A stretch of 64,000 nt of DNA from Paraburkholderia sp. PREW-6R (GTDB lineage Bacteria; Pseudomonadota; Gammaproteobacteria; Burkholderiales; Burkholderiaceae): assembly GCF_039621805.1 (NCBI RefSeq), contig NZ_CP155073.1, positions 682,001 through 746,000 on the forward strand, written 5' to 3'. Positions 45,263 through 55,048 of the stretch are shown here, in pieces (the first letter of the stretch is position 1; each line of letters opens with the position of its first letter). Below the pieces are notes generated by a model. The model saw only the letters and a program-made list of their open reading frames with translations, did not search any database and was not told where the DNA came from. The translations under genes and the position numbers were made by a program.

Positions 45263-46411
45263 TTAAAGTAGAACACCCGTCATTTTTTGCACCAGGTCCT
45301 TATACGTTTCGACGACGACGCGTTCGTCGAATTCGTTTGCGATTTTCTGCCGGCCGCGCTCGGCCATGGCGCGCCGCTGCGCGCTGCTCATGTCGAGCAT
45401 CTGCGCAAGTGCGGCCGCGAGGCTGTCCGCATCGCGGGCGTCGCATAGCAAGCCGTTGACGCCGTTTGCCACCACTTCGCGGCAACCCGGCACGTCGGTC
45501 GTCACAATAGGACGGCCCATTGCCGACGCTTCCATCAGCGTGCGTGGTACGCCTTCGCGATACGACGGCAGGACAATGCAGTCCGCATCGCTAATGAACG
45601 GGCGAACGTCGTGCGCTTCGCCGAGATACTCGATGATGCCTTCCTGCTCCCACGCCGTCACTTCTTCGCGCGTAATCGCGCTGGGATTGTCGACGCCGGC
45701 CGGACCGAGCAGCTGGAAGCGCGCGTGCGGATAGCGTTCACGCAGACGCCGCGCGGCTTCCACATATTCGCCCACACCCTTGTCCCACAACAGCCGTCCG
45801 ATCAGCAGGAATCTGAAATCGGCGCGCTCGGGCAGCGGCGTGAACGCGAACTGTTCAAGATCGACCCCCTCGCCGTGCAGCAGTCTTGCACGTTCAGGGT
45901 GGACCAACAATTTCTGTTCGACGAACGCTGCCTGATCGTCGCGATTCAAAAACCATATTTCGCGGGGAAAACGGAACGCGAAGCGGTAAAGCATCTTGGC
46001 TACCTGCGCCGCGCGGCTTTGCTGGATGAACACGTAGCCCAGGCCGGTTGTCACCGCCACCGACTGCACGCCCGCCAGTTTCGCGGCAATTGAACCATAG
46101 ATATTCGGCTTGATGGTGTAATGGAACACCACATGTGGGCGGAGGCTCACGTATTGGCGGAAAAGCGACCAGAGCGTGCGCAGGTCGTCGCGCGGACTCG
46201 TGCCTTTCGATGCGACCGGCAGCTCGATGCACAGGCAACCCATTGCAGTGAGCAGTTCGAACGTGCGATCGCGCGGCGCAAGCACGGTGACGTCCACGCC
46301 GCGTCCCACCAGCATCCGGATCAGACCTTGCCGGTACGTATAGATTGCCCACGCGGTGTTGCAGACGAGTGTAATGCGCAGCGCGGGCGTCGACTTCAGG
46401 GCAGGCTTCAT
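45263..46411 (-). CDS. GT4 family glycosyltransferase
   Basis: 382-residue GT-B glycosyltransferase of the WbpZ/CapM-like type. The N-terminal domain reads ITLVCNTAWAIYTYRQGLI and FHYTIKPNIYGSIAAKLAGV, the latter a well-conserved block of UDP-sugar transferases such as N-acetylgalactosaminyl enzymes. The donor half has LLIGRLLWDKGVGEYVEAA and VLPSYREGVPRTLMEASAMG with E-x7-E. The ATG at 46411 gives the homologous start; the frame runs 15 codons upstream. It lies between the GT2 gene (51-bp gap) and galE (13-bp gap). Linkage and acceptor are unknown. Confidence 0.9.
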   Translation of the reverse strand: MKPALKSTPALRITLVCNTAWAIYTYRQGLIRMLVGRGVDVTVLAPRDRTFELLTAMGCLCIELPVASKGTSPRDDLRTLWSLFRQYVSLRPHVVFHYTIKPNIYGSIAAKLAGVQSVAVTTGLGYVFIQQSRAAQVAKMLYRFAFRFPREIWFLNRDDQAAFVEQKLLVHPERARLLHGEGVDLEQFAFTPLPERADFRFLLIGRLLWDKGVGEYVEAARRLRERYPHARFQLLGPAGVDNPSAITREEVTAWEQEGIIEYLGEAHDVRPFISDADCIVLPSYREGVPRTLMEASAMGRPIVTTDVPGCREVVANGVNGLLCDARDADSLAAALAQMLDMSSAQRRAMAERGRQKIANEFDERVVVETYKDLVQKMTGVLL

Positions 46412-46462
46412 GCGGAGACGGGTGTGAGAAGGAAAAGGCGTGCCGAATTCGCGCACAGTCGG

Positions 46463-47293
46463 TCAATGACCCGCGCGTGGCGCGAGCAGCACGCGCTTGA
46501 CCCGCTGCAGCGTGCTGTATGGCATCACGAGGTGCAGCAGATTCTTCACGAGGCCGAGCCAGTCGTACGGATTGGCGATGTTGAAGTAACGCAGCTGCAA
46601 ACGCAATGTCGAGCTCACCTGGCGGCGCCGCCTGGTTGCGCTGATGCCGCCTTCATTGAGTTCGTAATAGAGCCCGAGTTCGGGCAGATTCGCGCAATCG
46701 TAGCGCTCCATCAGGCGCGCGAACAGATCGAGGTCTTCCGCGGACGGATATTCGGCGCGATAGTTGCCTACCGCACGCACGGCGTCGATACGCAGCATCA
46801 TCGAAGGATGCGCGAGGCAGGCACGGAAGAAACGCAACCGGCGCACCGCAGCCGGTTCGGCAGGTGGCCTCAGCATGAAGAGCGGCTTGCCTCCGCGCGT
46901 GACGACCTGCGTCCACATGCCGAGCCCCGCGACCTGCGGATGCGATTCCAGATAGGCGCGTTGCCGCGCGAGCCGCTGCGGCACGCTGCGATCCCCCGCG
47001 TCGATGCGCGCCGCGTAGCGAAAGCCGCGCTGCGCGAGGGCGTCGATGCCAGCCTGTAACGCGCGCTCTATCCCGCCGTTGCGCGGCAGGCGCAATATGT
47101 CGATTTCCATGTTCGCAATGGACGGCGCGACAATAGGCGGCGTGCTGCCGTCGTCCACGATCAATACGTGCACCAGCGCACTTTCATTGAACGAGGCGAG
47201 CGTAAGATCGACGTCGGCCTGGCCGTTGTACGCGGGCATGAGCACCGCGACGTCGTCGAGCGGAGTGTGCGCGGCGGCGGGTGAGTTCGTCAT
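46463..47293 (-). CDS. GT2 family glycosyltransferase
   Basis: 276-residue GT-A enzyme. It contains VAVLMPAYNGQADVDLTL near 18-35, VLIVDDGSTPP, and a metal site reading ARIDAGDRS, where DAGD replaces the usual DxD but keeps two Asp. The region EYPSAEDLDLFARLMER near 182 is the acceptor block with the catalytic ED. The ATG at 47293 overlaps the flippase stop in ATGA, so the start is well fixed. It acts between flippase and GT4 in what looks like an O-antigen or core-oligosaccharide branch set. Confidence 0.9.
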   Translation of the reverse strand: MTNSPAAAHTPLDDVAVLMPAYNGQADVDLTLASFNESALVHVLIVDDGSTPPIVAPSIANMEIDILRLPRNGGIERALQAGIDALAQRGFRYAARIDAGDRSVPQRLARQRAYLESHPQVAGLGMWTQVVTRGGKPLFMLRPPAEPAAVRRLRFFRACLAHPSMMLRIDAVRAVGNYRAEYPSAEDLDLFARLMERYDCANLPELGLYYELNEGGISATRRRRQVSSTLRLQLRYFNIANPYDWLGLVKNLLHLVMPYSTLQRVKRVLLAPRAGH

Positions 47294-48552
47294 GGGCGCA
47301 ACTTGAAGCGGATGTAATAGAGATTGACTGACACGGCCGCGACGTAGCCGGCGGCAAGTCCCACGAGCGCGCCGTTCGCACCGAGCCTCGGGATAGCGAG
47401 CAGATTGACGACGAATGCGACGGCTAGCGCGAGCAGCCATTTGAACAGCAACACGAATTTGGCCTGGTACTTCAGCACGATCAGATTGCCGATCGCCTCG
47501 ATGCCGGCGGGCACGGAAAGCCAGACGGCCCAGCGGAAAATTTCGACGGCGCCTTCATAAGCCGGCCCGAAAACCCGGCGGATGATGAAGCCGGCCAGCA
47601 GATCGAGCACCAGTGCGCCGCTCACCATCAGTACGGCGGTCATGCCGGTGAGGCGCCACATGTTGCGGCGCAACTGCGCGGCGTCCTGCACGCGGTAGAC
47701 GAACGCCGGCGCAATGGTCTGCGCGAGCATCAGTGCGAGCGTGATCCAGTTCTCGTTGAGCTGCTGTGCGGCCGAGTAGCGCCCGAGGTCGGCAAAGGAG
47801 ATCGCGCGTTCGAGCATCAGCCGGTCGAGTTTCAGGAACAGATACATGCCGATCAGCCCGAGCCAGAACACCGTGCCCGCGCTGGCGAAATGTTTGAACA
47901 GCGAGCGGTCGAGTTGCCAGCCGAGTTTGCCGCCGTGCCGCCGTATGTAATAAGTGAGCAGCACCATGCCGATCAGCGCGGATTCGGCGGCCCACAGCCA
48001 GCCAAAGCGCGCGGGCGCGGCCGCGGCGCGTACCAGCAGATAGACGCAGCCGGCTTTGACGATCGCCGTGCTCATGCTGGTGAGCAACTGAGGCTTGCTG
48101 TAGGTCATGCTTTGCAGCCACGCATTGATCACGCCGACGAACGGCTCGCGAAACAGCATGGTCACCGCGAGACCGGCCAGCATGGCGCCGACCAGCGGAT
48201 CGAGAAAATGCAGCGCAATGGCAAACCAGGTGAGCAGCAATGCGGCGGCCGACACCGAAATGCGCAGCGCAAAAGCGCTGCCGAGCACGGTGCCGAGCTG
48301 CGCGAGCGGCCGGTTGACGATGGTGGGCACGAGGATTTCCGCGCCGCACACCCAGGTGACTGGCGAGAGCACCAGCAGCAGCGTATTGGCGTACTGCCAT
48401 TTGCCGAACGTGTCGGGGCCGAAGTACCGCGCGAGCACACCGCTGATGACGATGGCCACGCCGATTTGCGTGAGTCGTTCCAGCCCGAGCCAGACGATGT
48501 TGGTGAAGGCGCGCGTGACGTCGGGATTGGCGAAGCGCTTGAGCGTCAGCAT
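47290..48552 (-). CDS. Wzx-like lipid-linked oligosaccharide flippase
   Basis: 420-residue membrane protein with about 12 hydrophobic helices. It starts MLTLKRFANPDVTRAFTNIV and has LARYFGPDTFGKWQYANTL, the conserved first block of Wzx/MATE-like polysaccharide exporters, and TVFWLGLIGMYLFLKLDRLM near 225. It differs from the WzxC-type protein of the exopolysaccharide locus, so the window encodes two separate export routes. It is the first gene of the minus-strand set ending with galE and diverges from the phosphomannomutase gene across 232 bp that should hold both promoters. Confidence 0.88.
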   Translation of the reverse strand: MLTLKRFANPDVTRAFTNIVWLGLERLTQIGVAIVISGVLARYFGPDTFGKWQYANTLLLVLSPVTWVCGAEILVPTIVNRPLAQLGTVLGSAFALRISVSAAALLLTWFAIALHFLDPLVGAMLAGLAVTMLFREPFVGVINAWLQSMTYSKPQLLTSMSTAIVKAGCVYLLVRAAAAPARFGWLWAAESALIGMVLLTYYIRRHGGKLGWQLDRSLFKHFASAGTVFWLGLIGMYLFLKLDRLMLERAISFADLGRYSAAQQLNENWITLALMLAQTIAPAFVYRVQDAAQLRRNMWRLTGMTAVLMVSGALVLDLLAGFIIRRVFGPAYEGAVEIFRWAVWLSVPAGIEAIGNLIVLKYQAKFVLLFKWLLALAVAFVVNLLAIPRLGANGALVGLAAGYVAAVSVNLYYIRFKLRP

Positions 48553-48784
48553 CCGGTGACGGCCACGTGTGCGTTTGCCCGCCTGGCCGACTGTCGCGGC
48601 AACTTTACAAAAGGAGGGCGTCTAAGCATTAGAATGGTGTTTTAAGGCGGGTCCGAAAAACGCAATTATAAGTTGGAACCGGATCGCTTCCGGCAAGGGC
48701 GTTTCACGGGATTCGGCAGCGTGTTTTACCGATTCTCCAGTGGTGCGTCAGTCAAAATTTTCCATTGCACGCAAGTGAGCCAAC

Positions 48785-50179
48785 ATGATCTCCAAATCCA
48801 TTTTCAAGGCGTATGACATTCGCGGTGTAATCGGCAAGACGCTCGACGCCGACGCCGCCCGTGCGATCGGCCGCGCGTTCGGCAGCGAAGTGCGGGCGCA
48901 GGGCGGCGACGCCGTCGTCGTCGCGCGAGATGGGCGCCTGTCGGGCCCCGAGCTCATCCAGGCATTGTCGGACGGTCTGCGTGCGGCCGGTGTCGACGTG
49001 GTCAACGTCGGCATGGTGCCGACGCCGGTCGGTTATTTCGCGGCGAGCGTGCCGTTAAAGCTCGACGGCGGCGAGCGCCGTATCGATTCGTGCATCGTCG
49101 TCACGGGTAGCCACAATCCGCCGGACTACAACGGCTTCAAGATGGTGCTGCGCGGCGCGGCCATTTATGGCGAGCAGATTCTCGCGCTGCATCAGCGTAT
49201 CGTCGACGACAATTTCGCCGAGGGTAGCGGCACGTACACCGAGTACGACATTGCCGACGCGTACCTCGAACGCATTGCGAGCGACGTCAAGATCGCGCGC
49301 CCGATCAAGATCGTGGTGGATACCGGCAACGGCGTCGCGGGCGGCCTCGCGCCGAAACTGTTCAAAAAGCTCGGCTGCGAACTGGTCGAACTGTTCACCG
49401 AGATCGACGGCAACTTCCCGAACCATCACCCGGACCCGGCGCACCCCGAAAACCTGCAGGACGTGATTCGCGCGCTGAAGGAAACAGATGCCGAAATCGG
49501 CTTCGCGTTCGACGGCGACGGCGACCGCCTCGGTGTGGTCACCAAAGATGGCCAGATTATCTATCCGGACCGTCAGTTGATGCTGTTCGCCGAAGAAGTG
49601 CTGTCCCGCAACAAGGGCGCACAGATCATTTACGACGTGAAGTGCACGCGTAACCTCGCGAAGTGGGTGAAAGACAAGGGCGGCGAACCGCTGATGTGGA
49701 AAACCGGCCATTCGCTCGTCAAGGCGAAGCTGCGCGAAACCGGCGCGCCGCTGGCAGGTGAAATGAGCGGCCACGTGTTTTTCAAGGACCGCTGGTACGG
49801 TTTCGACGACGGCCTGTACACCGGCGCACGTCTGCTGGAAATCCTCACGCGCGTCGACAATCCGAGCGAGCTGCTGAACTCGCTGCCGAACTCGAACTCC
49901 ACGCCGGAGCTGCAACTGAAGCTGGAAGAAGGTGAGAACTTCGAACTGATCGCGCGTCTGCAGCAGAACGCCAACTTTACCGGCGCGGACGACGTCGTGA
50001 AGATCGACGGCCTGCGTGTCGAGTATCCGGACGGGTTTGGCCTTGCGCGCTCGTCGAACACCACGCCGGTTGTCGTGATGCGTTTCGAAGCCGATAGCGA
50101 CGAGGCGCTCAAACGCATTCAGGAAGACTTCCGCCGCGTGATTCTTGCGGAGAAGGCCGACGCAAAGCTGCCGTTCTGA
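48785..50179 (+). CDS. manB: Phosphomannomutase/phosphoglucomutase
   Basis: 464-residue cytoplasmic enzyme of the AlgC/ManB group that moves phosphate between C6 and C1 of mannose or glucose, feeding GDP-mannose and UDP-glucose synthesis. The phosphoserine loop VTGSHNPPDYNG is at about 108-119, the metal loop FDGDGDRLGVV near 240, the sugar-specificity loop GEMSGHVFFK near 325, and the phosphate-binding loop RSSNTTPVVVMRFEA near 422. It follows the divergent gap from the flippase gene and ends at a strong terminator. This is a single-gene transcript serving both LPS and exopolysaccharide. Confidence 0.95.
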   Translation: MISKSIFKAYDIRGVIGKTLDADAARAIGRAFGSEVRAQGGDAVVVARDGRLSGPELIQALSDGLRAAGVDVVNVGMVPTPVGYFAASVPLKLDGGERRIDSCIVVTGSHNPPDYNGFKMVLRGAAIYGEQILALHQRIVDDNFAEGSGTYTEYDIADAYLERIASDVKIARPIKIVVDTGNGVAGGLAPKLFKKLGCELVELFTEIDGNFPNHHPDPAHPENLQDVIRALKETDAEIGFAFDGDGDRLGVVTKDGQIIYPDRQLMLFAEEVLSRNKGAQIIYDVKCTRNLAKWVKDKGGEPLMWKTGHSLVKAKLRETGAPLAGEMSGHVFFKDRWYGFDDGLYTGARLLEILTRVDNPSELLNSLPNSNSTPELQLKLEEGENFELIARLQQNANFTGADDVVKIDGLRVEYPDGFGLARSSNTTPVVVMRFEADSDEALKRIQEDFRRVILAEKADAKLPF

Positions 50180-50225
50180 TCGTTTGAGCGGTGCCGGGGT
50201 TCGGATCGAATCGCGGCAGACGTAG

Positions 50226-50264
50226 AACGCGGCGCGGGTTTGACTGACCGCGCCGCGTTTTTTC
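50226..50264 (+). terminator. Rho-independent terminator after the mutase gene
   Basis: AACGCGGCGCGG at 50226-50237 pairs with CCGCGCCGCGTT at 50248-50259 around a 10-base loop and is followed by a T run ending near 50263. It lies 46 bp after the mutase stop. Confidence 0.9.
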
Positions 50265-50347
50265 ATGCCTTTTGGCTATAGCGCGCTAGAATTGCCGTCC
50301 TTTCAACGCATCTTCGGGCCGGATAGCCGGTTTTCCCACTCTTGAGC

Positions 50348-51343
50348 GTGCAAAAGATACTGATCGTGAGGGTGTCGTCGTTGGGCGACGTCGTTCACAA
50401 CATGCCGGTGATCGCCGATATCCGGCGCTGTCATCCTGACGCGCAGATCGACTGGCTGGTCGAAGAAAGCTTCGTGGGTCTGGTGCAACTCGTCACCGGT
50501 GTGCGGCGCGCGATTCCGGTTTCATTGCGGCGCTGGCGCAAGCGGCTTCTGTCTGCCGGCAACTGGCGCGAGATCGGCGCTTTCCGTCGCGCGCTTGCCG
50601 CTGAAAACTACGATCTTGTGATCGACTGTCAGGGACTCATCAAGACCGCCTGGCTCGCAAGCATGGCGCGCGGGCCGCTGGTCGGGCTCGCGAACCGCAC
50701 CGACGGCGCCGGCTTCGAATGGCCGGTGCGTTTCTTTTATGACAAGCGCGTGCCGATCGAGCCGCGCACGCATGTGGTCGAGCGGACGCGGCAACTGGTG
50801 GCCGCGGCGTTGAACGATCCGCCGCCTCAACCTGCCGACGAAATCGACTTCGGTATCGACACGCGGCGCGCGGCGCTCGCCTTGTCCGAATCCGATCTGA
50901 ATCTGCCGGTGCCCTATGTGGTGTTCGTGCATGCGACGTCGCGCGCCGACAAGCAGTGGCCCGACACGGCGTGGATCGAACTCGGCCAGTCACTGATCCG
51001 GCGCGGCGCGTCGATCGTGTTGCCCTGGGGCAGCGACGAAGAGCGCGCGACCAGCGAGCGGCTCGCAAAAGAATTCGGCGCGGCGGCGATCGTGCCGCCG
51101 AAGCTCTCGTTGCCCGCAGTGGTCGGTCTGATCGAGGGCGCTGCCGCGACGGTCGGCGTTGACACAGGTCTAGTCCACATTGCGGCGGCACTGAAGCGGC
51201 CCACGGTCGAGTTGTACAATTTCGCCACCGCATGGCGTACTGGCGGGTACTGGTCACCGAATGTCGTCAACCTGGGCACGGCCGGCAAACCGCCCACGCT
51301 GCAGGAAGTCAAATCCGCGCTGGCCGGCTTCGGGCTGCTGTAG
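50348..51343 (+). CDS. waaC: LPS heptosyltransferase I
   Basis: 331-residue GT9 enzyme at the inner membrane that adds the first L-glycero-D-manno-heptose to Kdo2-lipid A. It starts QKILIVRVSSLGDVVHNMPV, the family signature with the catalytic Asp of GDVVH, then LVIDCQGLIKTAWLA near 95 and the donor site GVDTGLVHIAAAL near 260 with the heptosyltransferase Asp-Thr-Gly-Leu-x-His motif. I chose the GTG at 50348, which begins directly at the conserved start; a TTG lies two codons upstream. It leads the inner-core set waaC-kdoO-waaA. Confidence 0.95.
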   Translation: MQKILIVRVSSLGDVVHNMPVIADIRRCHPDAQIDWLVEESFVGLVQLVTGVRRAIPVSLRRWRKRLLSAGNWREIGAFRRALAAENYDLVIDCQGLIKTAWLASMARGPLVGLANRTDGAGFEWPVRFFYDKRVPIEPRTHVVERTRQLVAAALNDPPPQPADEIDFGIDTRRAALALSESDLNLPVPYVVFVHATSRADKQWPDTAWIELGQSLIRRGASIVLPWGSDEERATSERLAKEFGAAAIVPPKLSLPAVVGLIEGAAATVGVDTGLVHIAAALKRPTVELYNFATAWRTGGYWSPNVVNLGTAGKPPTLQEVKSALAGFGLL

Positions 51344-51388
51344 CACGGTGCGCTTCGCCTTACGCTCCATCCGTTTTCAAGGGCGACC

Positions 51389-52273
51389 ATGAACGAAACC
51401 CAGATCATCGAAGTAGCGAACGCCGACTGGCACGGGCGCAATCTGTCCGTGCCGCGCGAGACGCTGCTCGCCGGCGTCGAGCGCGGCAAGGTGCTGTATT
51501 TCCCGAACCTGCGTTTTGCCATTGAAGGCGGTGAGCCGGCGCTGCTCGATCCTGCGCTTGCCGATCCGAAGCGCAAGAACATCAGTCTCGAGCCGAATGG
51601 CGGCGCGTTGCATGGCGTGGTGGGCGACGCGGTCACGCAGTCGGCGGTGCGCGCGTTGATCGCGCGATATCAGGCCAATGCGCGTACGCTGGTCGACGGA
51701 CTTTTTCCCGAATACAACGGACGGCTGCGCGTCGCACCGACGAGCTTGCGGCTGCACCGGGTGGAAACACGCCAGACGTCCTGGCGTAAAGACGATAGCC
51801 GCCTGCACGTCGATGCGTTTCCGTCGCGGCCGAACTATGGCGAGCGCATTCTGCGCGTGTTCGCCAACGTCAATCCGCACGGCGTGCCGCGCGTGTGGCG
51901 TGTGGGCGAGCCGTTCGAGGACATGGCCCGACGCTTTCTGCCGAACATCAAGGCGCAAGCACCGGGTTCCGCATGGCTGCTCAATCTGCTGCACGTCACC
52001 AAGTCAAAGCGCAGCGAATACGACCACCTGATGCTGAATCTGCACGACGGCATGAAGGCCGACCTCGACTACCAGAAGTCGAGCCCGCAGGAAACCATGC
52101 CGTTTCCGCCGGGCAGCGTGTGGGTGTGTTTCTCGGACCAGACCTCGCACGCGGTGATGTCCGGCCAGTTCATGCTGGAGCAGACCTTCTTCCTGCCGGT
52201 CAAGGCGATGGCGCAACCCGAATGCGCACCGCTTGGCATTCTCGAACGCCTGAAGGGTAGGGCGCTGGTTTGA
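51389..52273 (+). CDS. kdoO: Kdo 3-hydroxylase (Fe(II)/2-oxoglutarate-dependent)
   Basis: 294-residue oxygenase that hydroxylates the outer Kdo of LPS at C3 to make D-glycero-D-talo-oct-2-ulosonic acid (Ko), as shown for the Burkholderia ambifaria and Yersinia pestis homologues. The iron-binding facial triad is visible as His140-x-Asp142 in SRLHVDAFPS and His254 in DQTSHAVMSG. The segment RILRVFANVNPHGVPRVWRVG is characteristic of the family. It sits between waaC (45-bp gap) and waaA (73-bp gap), the same neighbourhood as in other Burkholderia, which links it firmly to the Kdo region of LPS. Confidence 0.92.
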   Translation: MNETQIIEVANADWHGRNLSVPRETLLAGVERGKVLYFPNLRFAIEGGEPALLDPALADPKRKNISLEPNGGALHGVVGDAVTQSAVRALIARYQANARTLVDGLFPEYNGRLRVAPTSLRLHRVETRQTSWRKDDSRLHVDAFPSRPNYGERILRVFANVNPHGVPRVWRVGEPFEDMARRFLPNIKAQAPGSAWLLNLLHVTKSKRSEYDHLMLNLHDGMKADLDYQKSSPQETMPFPPGSVWVCFSDQTSHAVMSGQFMLEQTFFLPVKAMAQPECAPLGILERLKGRALV

Positions 52274-52346
52274 GCGCCGCCCTCGCGAGGCAGGTCCGGC
52301 GCAGCACGTCGAAGTTCAATCGTTCGCTAAAGCAGGTGAGGCAACC

Positions 52347-53657
52347 ATGCTGAGGGCGATCTACCGCGCGCTCTGGTGGATCATCGCGCCCGTCGCCGTG
52401 CTTCGGCTGCTGATCCGTTCGCGCAAGGAGCGCGGCTATCGCGAGCATGTGTGCGAACGCTTCGGCCGCTCGCGCGGACGGCTGCCCGAAGACAGCGCAC
52501 CGCTGATCTGGGTGCATGCGGTGTCGGTGGGTGAGACGCGTGCGGCGCAACCGCTCGTCGAAGCGTTGATGAAGGCGCGGCCCGATGCGCGTATCTTGCT
52601 GACCCATATGACGCCGAGCGGCCGCGCCACCGGCGAGCAGATTTTCGGCGACCGTGTGCTGCGCAGCTATCTGCCGTACGACATGCCGGGCGCGGTGCGG
52701 CGTTTTCTGCGCGCGTGGCGGCCGTCGCTCGGCCTCGTGATGGAAACCGAAGTTTGGCCGACGCTGATCGACGAATGCCGTCGCGCGGATGTGCCGCTGG
52801 TGCTGACCAATGCGCGCATGTCCGCACGCTCGTACAGGCGCGCGGCAAAGTTCGGCGCCGCGACGAAAGACGTGTTCGGCGGCTTTGCGCGTGTGCTCGC
52901 GCAGAGTCCGTCGGATGCCGAGCGGCTGACGGCGCTCGGCGCACGGAACGTCGCCGTGCTCGGCAATCTCAAATTTGACATGAGCACGCCGCCCGAACTC
53001 GCAGCGCGCGGTCATGCATGGCGCGCGGCAATCGGCACGCGGCCGGTGTGGGTCGCGGCGAGCACGCGTGAAGGCGAAGAGGAACGGGTGCTGCAGGCGG
53101 TTGCGTCTCTGGGCGTCGAGAATGCATTGCTGATTCTGGTGCCGCGCCATCCGCAACGTTTCAACGAAGTGGCAGCGCTGGCCGAGAAGGCGGGGTTGCG
53201 CGTGGAGCGTCGTTCAGCGTGGGCGCCGGACGCGAAACTCGCGGCGGCGGCGGACGCGGCGGGCAATGTGCCCGCGCTGCCGGCAACAGTGAACGTGCTG
53301 CTCGGCGATTCGATGGGCGAGCTGGGCGCCTACTATGCGGCGTCGGATCTCGCGTTCATTGGCGGAAGTCTGTTGCCGCTCGGCGGCCAGAATCTGATCG
53401 AAGCATGTGCGGTTGGCGTGCCGGTGCTGATTGGGCCGCATGTGTTCAACTTCACGCAGGCTACCGCGGACGCGGTCGCGGCAGGTGCCGCGCTGCAGGT
53501 GCAGGACCCGGCCGATCTGGCGCGGGCATTGCGCGAACTGTTTGCCGACAAGGCGCGCCGGCTGGCAATGGGGGGCGCGGCCTCTGCATTCGCCGCACGG
53601 CATCGCGGCGCGACCGCGCGGACCGTGGATGTGTTGATGGCAGTGTTGCCGGAGTGA
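52347..53657 (+). CDS. waaA: 3-deoxy-D-manno-octulosonic acid (Kdo) transferase
   Basis: 436-residue inner-membrane enzyme that adds Kdo residues from CMP-Kdo to lipid IVA, the first step of LPS core assembly. An N-terminal membrane anchor (about 3-22) is followed by the acceptor domain with WVHAVSVGETRAAQPLVEA near 52-70, including the catalytic Glu of SVGET. The donor domain has VWVAASTREGEEERVLQA near 233 and FIGGSLLPLGGQNLIEACA near 336-354 with the phosphate-binding motif. The length equals that of other WaaA proteins. It ends the inner-core set and faces ureG across a 41-bp gap with a hairpin. Confidence 0.96.
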   Translation: MLRAIYRALWWIIAPVAVLRLLIRSRKERGYREHVCERFGRSRGRLPEDSAPLIWVHAVSVGETRAAQPLVEALMKARPDARILLTHMTPSGRATGEQIFGDRVLRSYLPYDMPGAVRRFLRAWRPSLGLVMETEVWPTLIDECRRADVPLVLTNARMSARSYRRAAKFGAATKDVFGGFARVLAQSPSDAERLTALGARNVAVLGNLKFDMSTPPELAARGHAWRAAIGTRPVWVAASTREGEEERVLQAVASLGVENALLILVPRHPQRFNEVAALAEKAGLRVERRSAWAPDAKLAAAADAAGNVPALPATVNVLLGDSMGELGAYYAASDLAFIGGSLLPLGGQNLIEACAVGVPVLIGPHVFNFTQATADAVAAGAALQVQDPADLARALRELFADKARRLAMGGAASAFAARHRGATARTVDVLMAVLPE

Positions 53658-53660
53658 GCA

Positions 53661-53686
53661 AACGGGCGCGGTTCACACCGCCCGTT
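53661..53686. terminator. Hairpin between waaA and ureG
   Basis: AACGGGCGCGGT pairs, with one bulged base, with ACCGCCCGTT around a TCAC loop. It fills the 41-bp gap between the two convergent genes and probably ends transcription from both sides. No long T run is seen. Confidence 0.55.
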
Positions 53687-53698
53687 GCCCGTTCAGGC

Positions 53699-54352
53699 TC
53701 AAACCTTCAGCAAGCCTTTCTTCTCGATAAAGCTCACCACATCATCCAGGCCTTCGAGCGCTTTCAGGTTGCACATCACGAAGGGCCGCTCGCCGCGCAT
53801 CTTTTTCGCGTCGGAGGCCATCACGTCCAGGTTTGCGCCGACCATCGGCGCGAGGTCCGTCTTGTTGATCACGAGCAGATCCGACTTCGTGATGCCCGGG
53901 CCGCCTTTGCGTGGAATCTTTTCGCCGCCTGCCACGTCGATCACGTAAATCGTCAGATCCGACAGTTCCGGGCTGAACGTCGCCGCCAGGTTGTCGCCGC
54001 CGGATTCGATGAACACGATGTCCGCGTCGGGAAAGCGCGTCAGCATGCGGTCCACGGCTTCGAGATTGATCGACGCGTCTTCGCGAATCGCCGTATGCGG
54101 GCAGCCGCCCGTTTCGACGCCCATGATCCGCTCGGCCGGCAATGCGCCCGCCACCGTCAGCAAGCGCTGATCTTCCTTTGTGTAGATGTCGTTGGTGATC
54201 GCGACGAGGTCGTAGCGGTCGCGCATCGCCTTGCACAGCATTTCGAGCAGCGTGGTCTTGCCCGAGCCAACCGGGCCGCCGACGCCGACGCGCAACGGCG
54301 GCAACTTCTTCGTGCGCACGGACGAGTGAGCGGGAGCGTGAGGTGCGTTCAT
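53699..54352 (-). CDS. ureG: Urease accessory GTPase
   Basis: 217-residue cytoplasmic GTPase that drives nickel delivery to urease together with UreE, UreF and UreD. The P-loop is [18 protein letters not shown] near 24-41. The metal-binding Cys-Pro-His ([17 protein letters not shown]) is near 85 and the Gly-4 motif [16 protein letters not shown] near 165. I chose the ATG at 54352 ([11 protein letters not shown]), three codons inside the longest frame, which begins with TTG. It is the last gene of the urease operon, 15 bp after ureF. Confidence 0.96.
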   Translation of the reverse strand: MNAPHAPAHSSVRTKKLPPLRVGVGGPVGSGKTTLLEMLCKAMRDRYDLVAITNDIYTKEDQRLLTVAGALPAERIMGVETGGCPHTAIREDASINLEAVDRMLTRFPDADIVFIESGGDNLAATFSPELSDLTIYVIDVAGGEKIPRKGGPGITKSDLLVINKTDLAPMVGANLDVMASDAKKMRGERPFVMCNLKALEGLDDVVSFIEKKGLLKV

Positions 54353-54367
54353 GATGGTCAAAAAATG

Positions 54368-55048
54368 TTATGAGCGGAAGAGCCGCGAATATTGGGATTC
54401 GTGACGCGCCGACAGAATGCCGAGCTGCGGCGCAAACGTGCTGATAGCGTCCGGCGACGTGGCGAGCGCGCGGGTCACCGCGGCGCTGATCGGCTCGCGC
54501 AGCGCAACGATGATGCGCTGACCCGCGAGCTGGCCGAGCGGCACTGCCTTCAATGCGGCGGCTGCCTGGTTTTCGACCCAGCTGAATGCGTAGGCGGCAA
54601 GGGCGGCGTCAGGCGCGGCGTCGTGCGCATAGGCGGCGAAGGCGAACGCGGTGGGTTGCGCGAGCGGCGTCATCGAGGCGAGCGTCGCGCGGCGTTCGGC
54701 GTCGCCCCATTCGAGCGACACGCACAACTGGCGCAACGACCAGCCCATCTGTTCCGTTTCGCGCCGCAGTTCCGCCGACTCACGGCTCGCCAGAAACTCG
54801 CTGTTCGCTGCGCTCAAGGCGTGCGCGTCGTGAGCGCGCCAACGTTCGATCTGATGCGCGAGAAACGGCAGTTCGCCGCGCGCGAGCACGTCGGTCAACC
54901 CGCTCGCGATCCACTCGCGGGCGGACTCGGCGTCGGTAATCAACTGCGCTTCGATGGCCGCTTCGAGCCCCTGCGAGTAGCTGAAGGCGCCGATCGGCAG
55001 CGCGGGCGACGCGAGATGCAGCAGCACCGTGAGTTCAGCGATGCGCAT
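54368..55048 (-). CDS. ureF: Urease accessory protein UreF
   Basis: 226-residue all-helical accessory protein that joins UreD and UreG on the apo-urease. It starts [20 protein letters not shown], then [12 protein letters not shown], the conserved UreF beginning, and ends with the SRLFRS tail typical of the family. The ATG at 55048 lies 14 bases inside the ureE coding region, so ureE and ureF overlap and are probably translationally coupled. The much longer frame upstream is an out-of-frame reading of the ureE His-rich tail and is not part of the protein. Confidence 0.95.
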   Translation of the reverse strand: MRIAELTVLLHLASPALPIGAFSYSQGLEAAIEAQLITDAESAREWIASGLTDVLARGELPFLAHQIERWRAHDAHALSAANSEFLASRESAELRRETEQMGWSLRQLCVSLEWGDAERRATLASMTPLAQPTAFAFAAYAHDAAPDAALAAYAFSWVENQAAAALKAVPLGQLAGQRIIVALREPISAAVTRALATSPDAISTFAPQLGILSARHESQYSRLFRS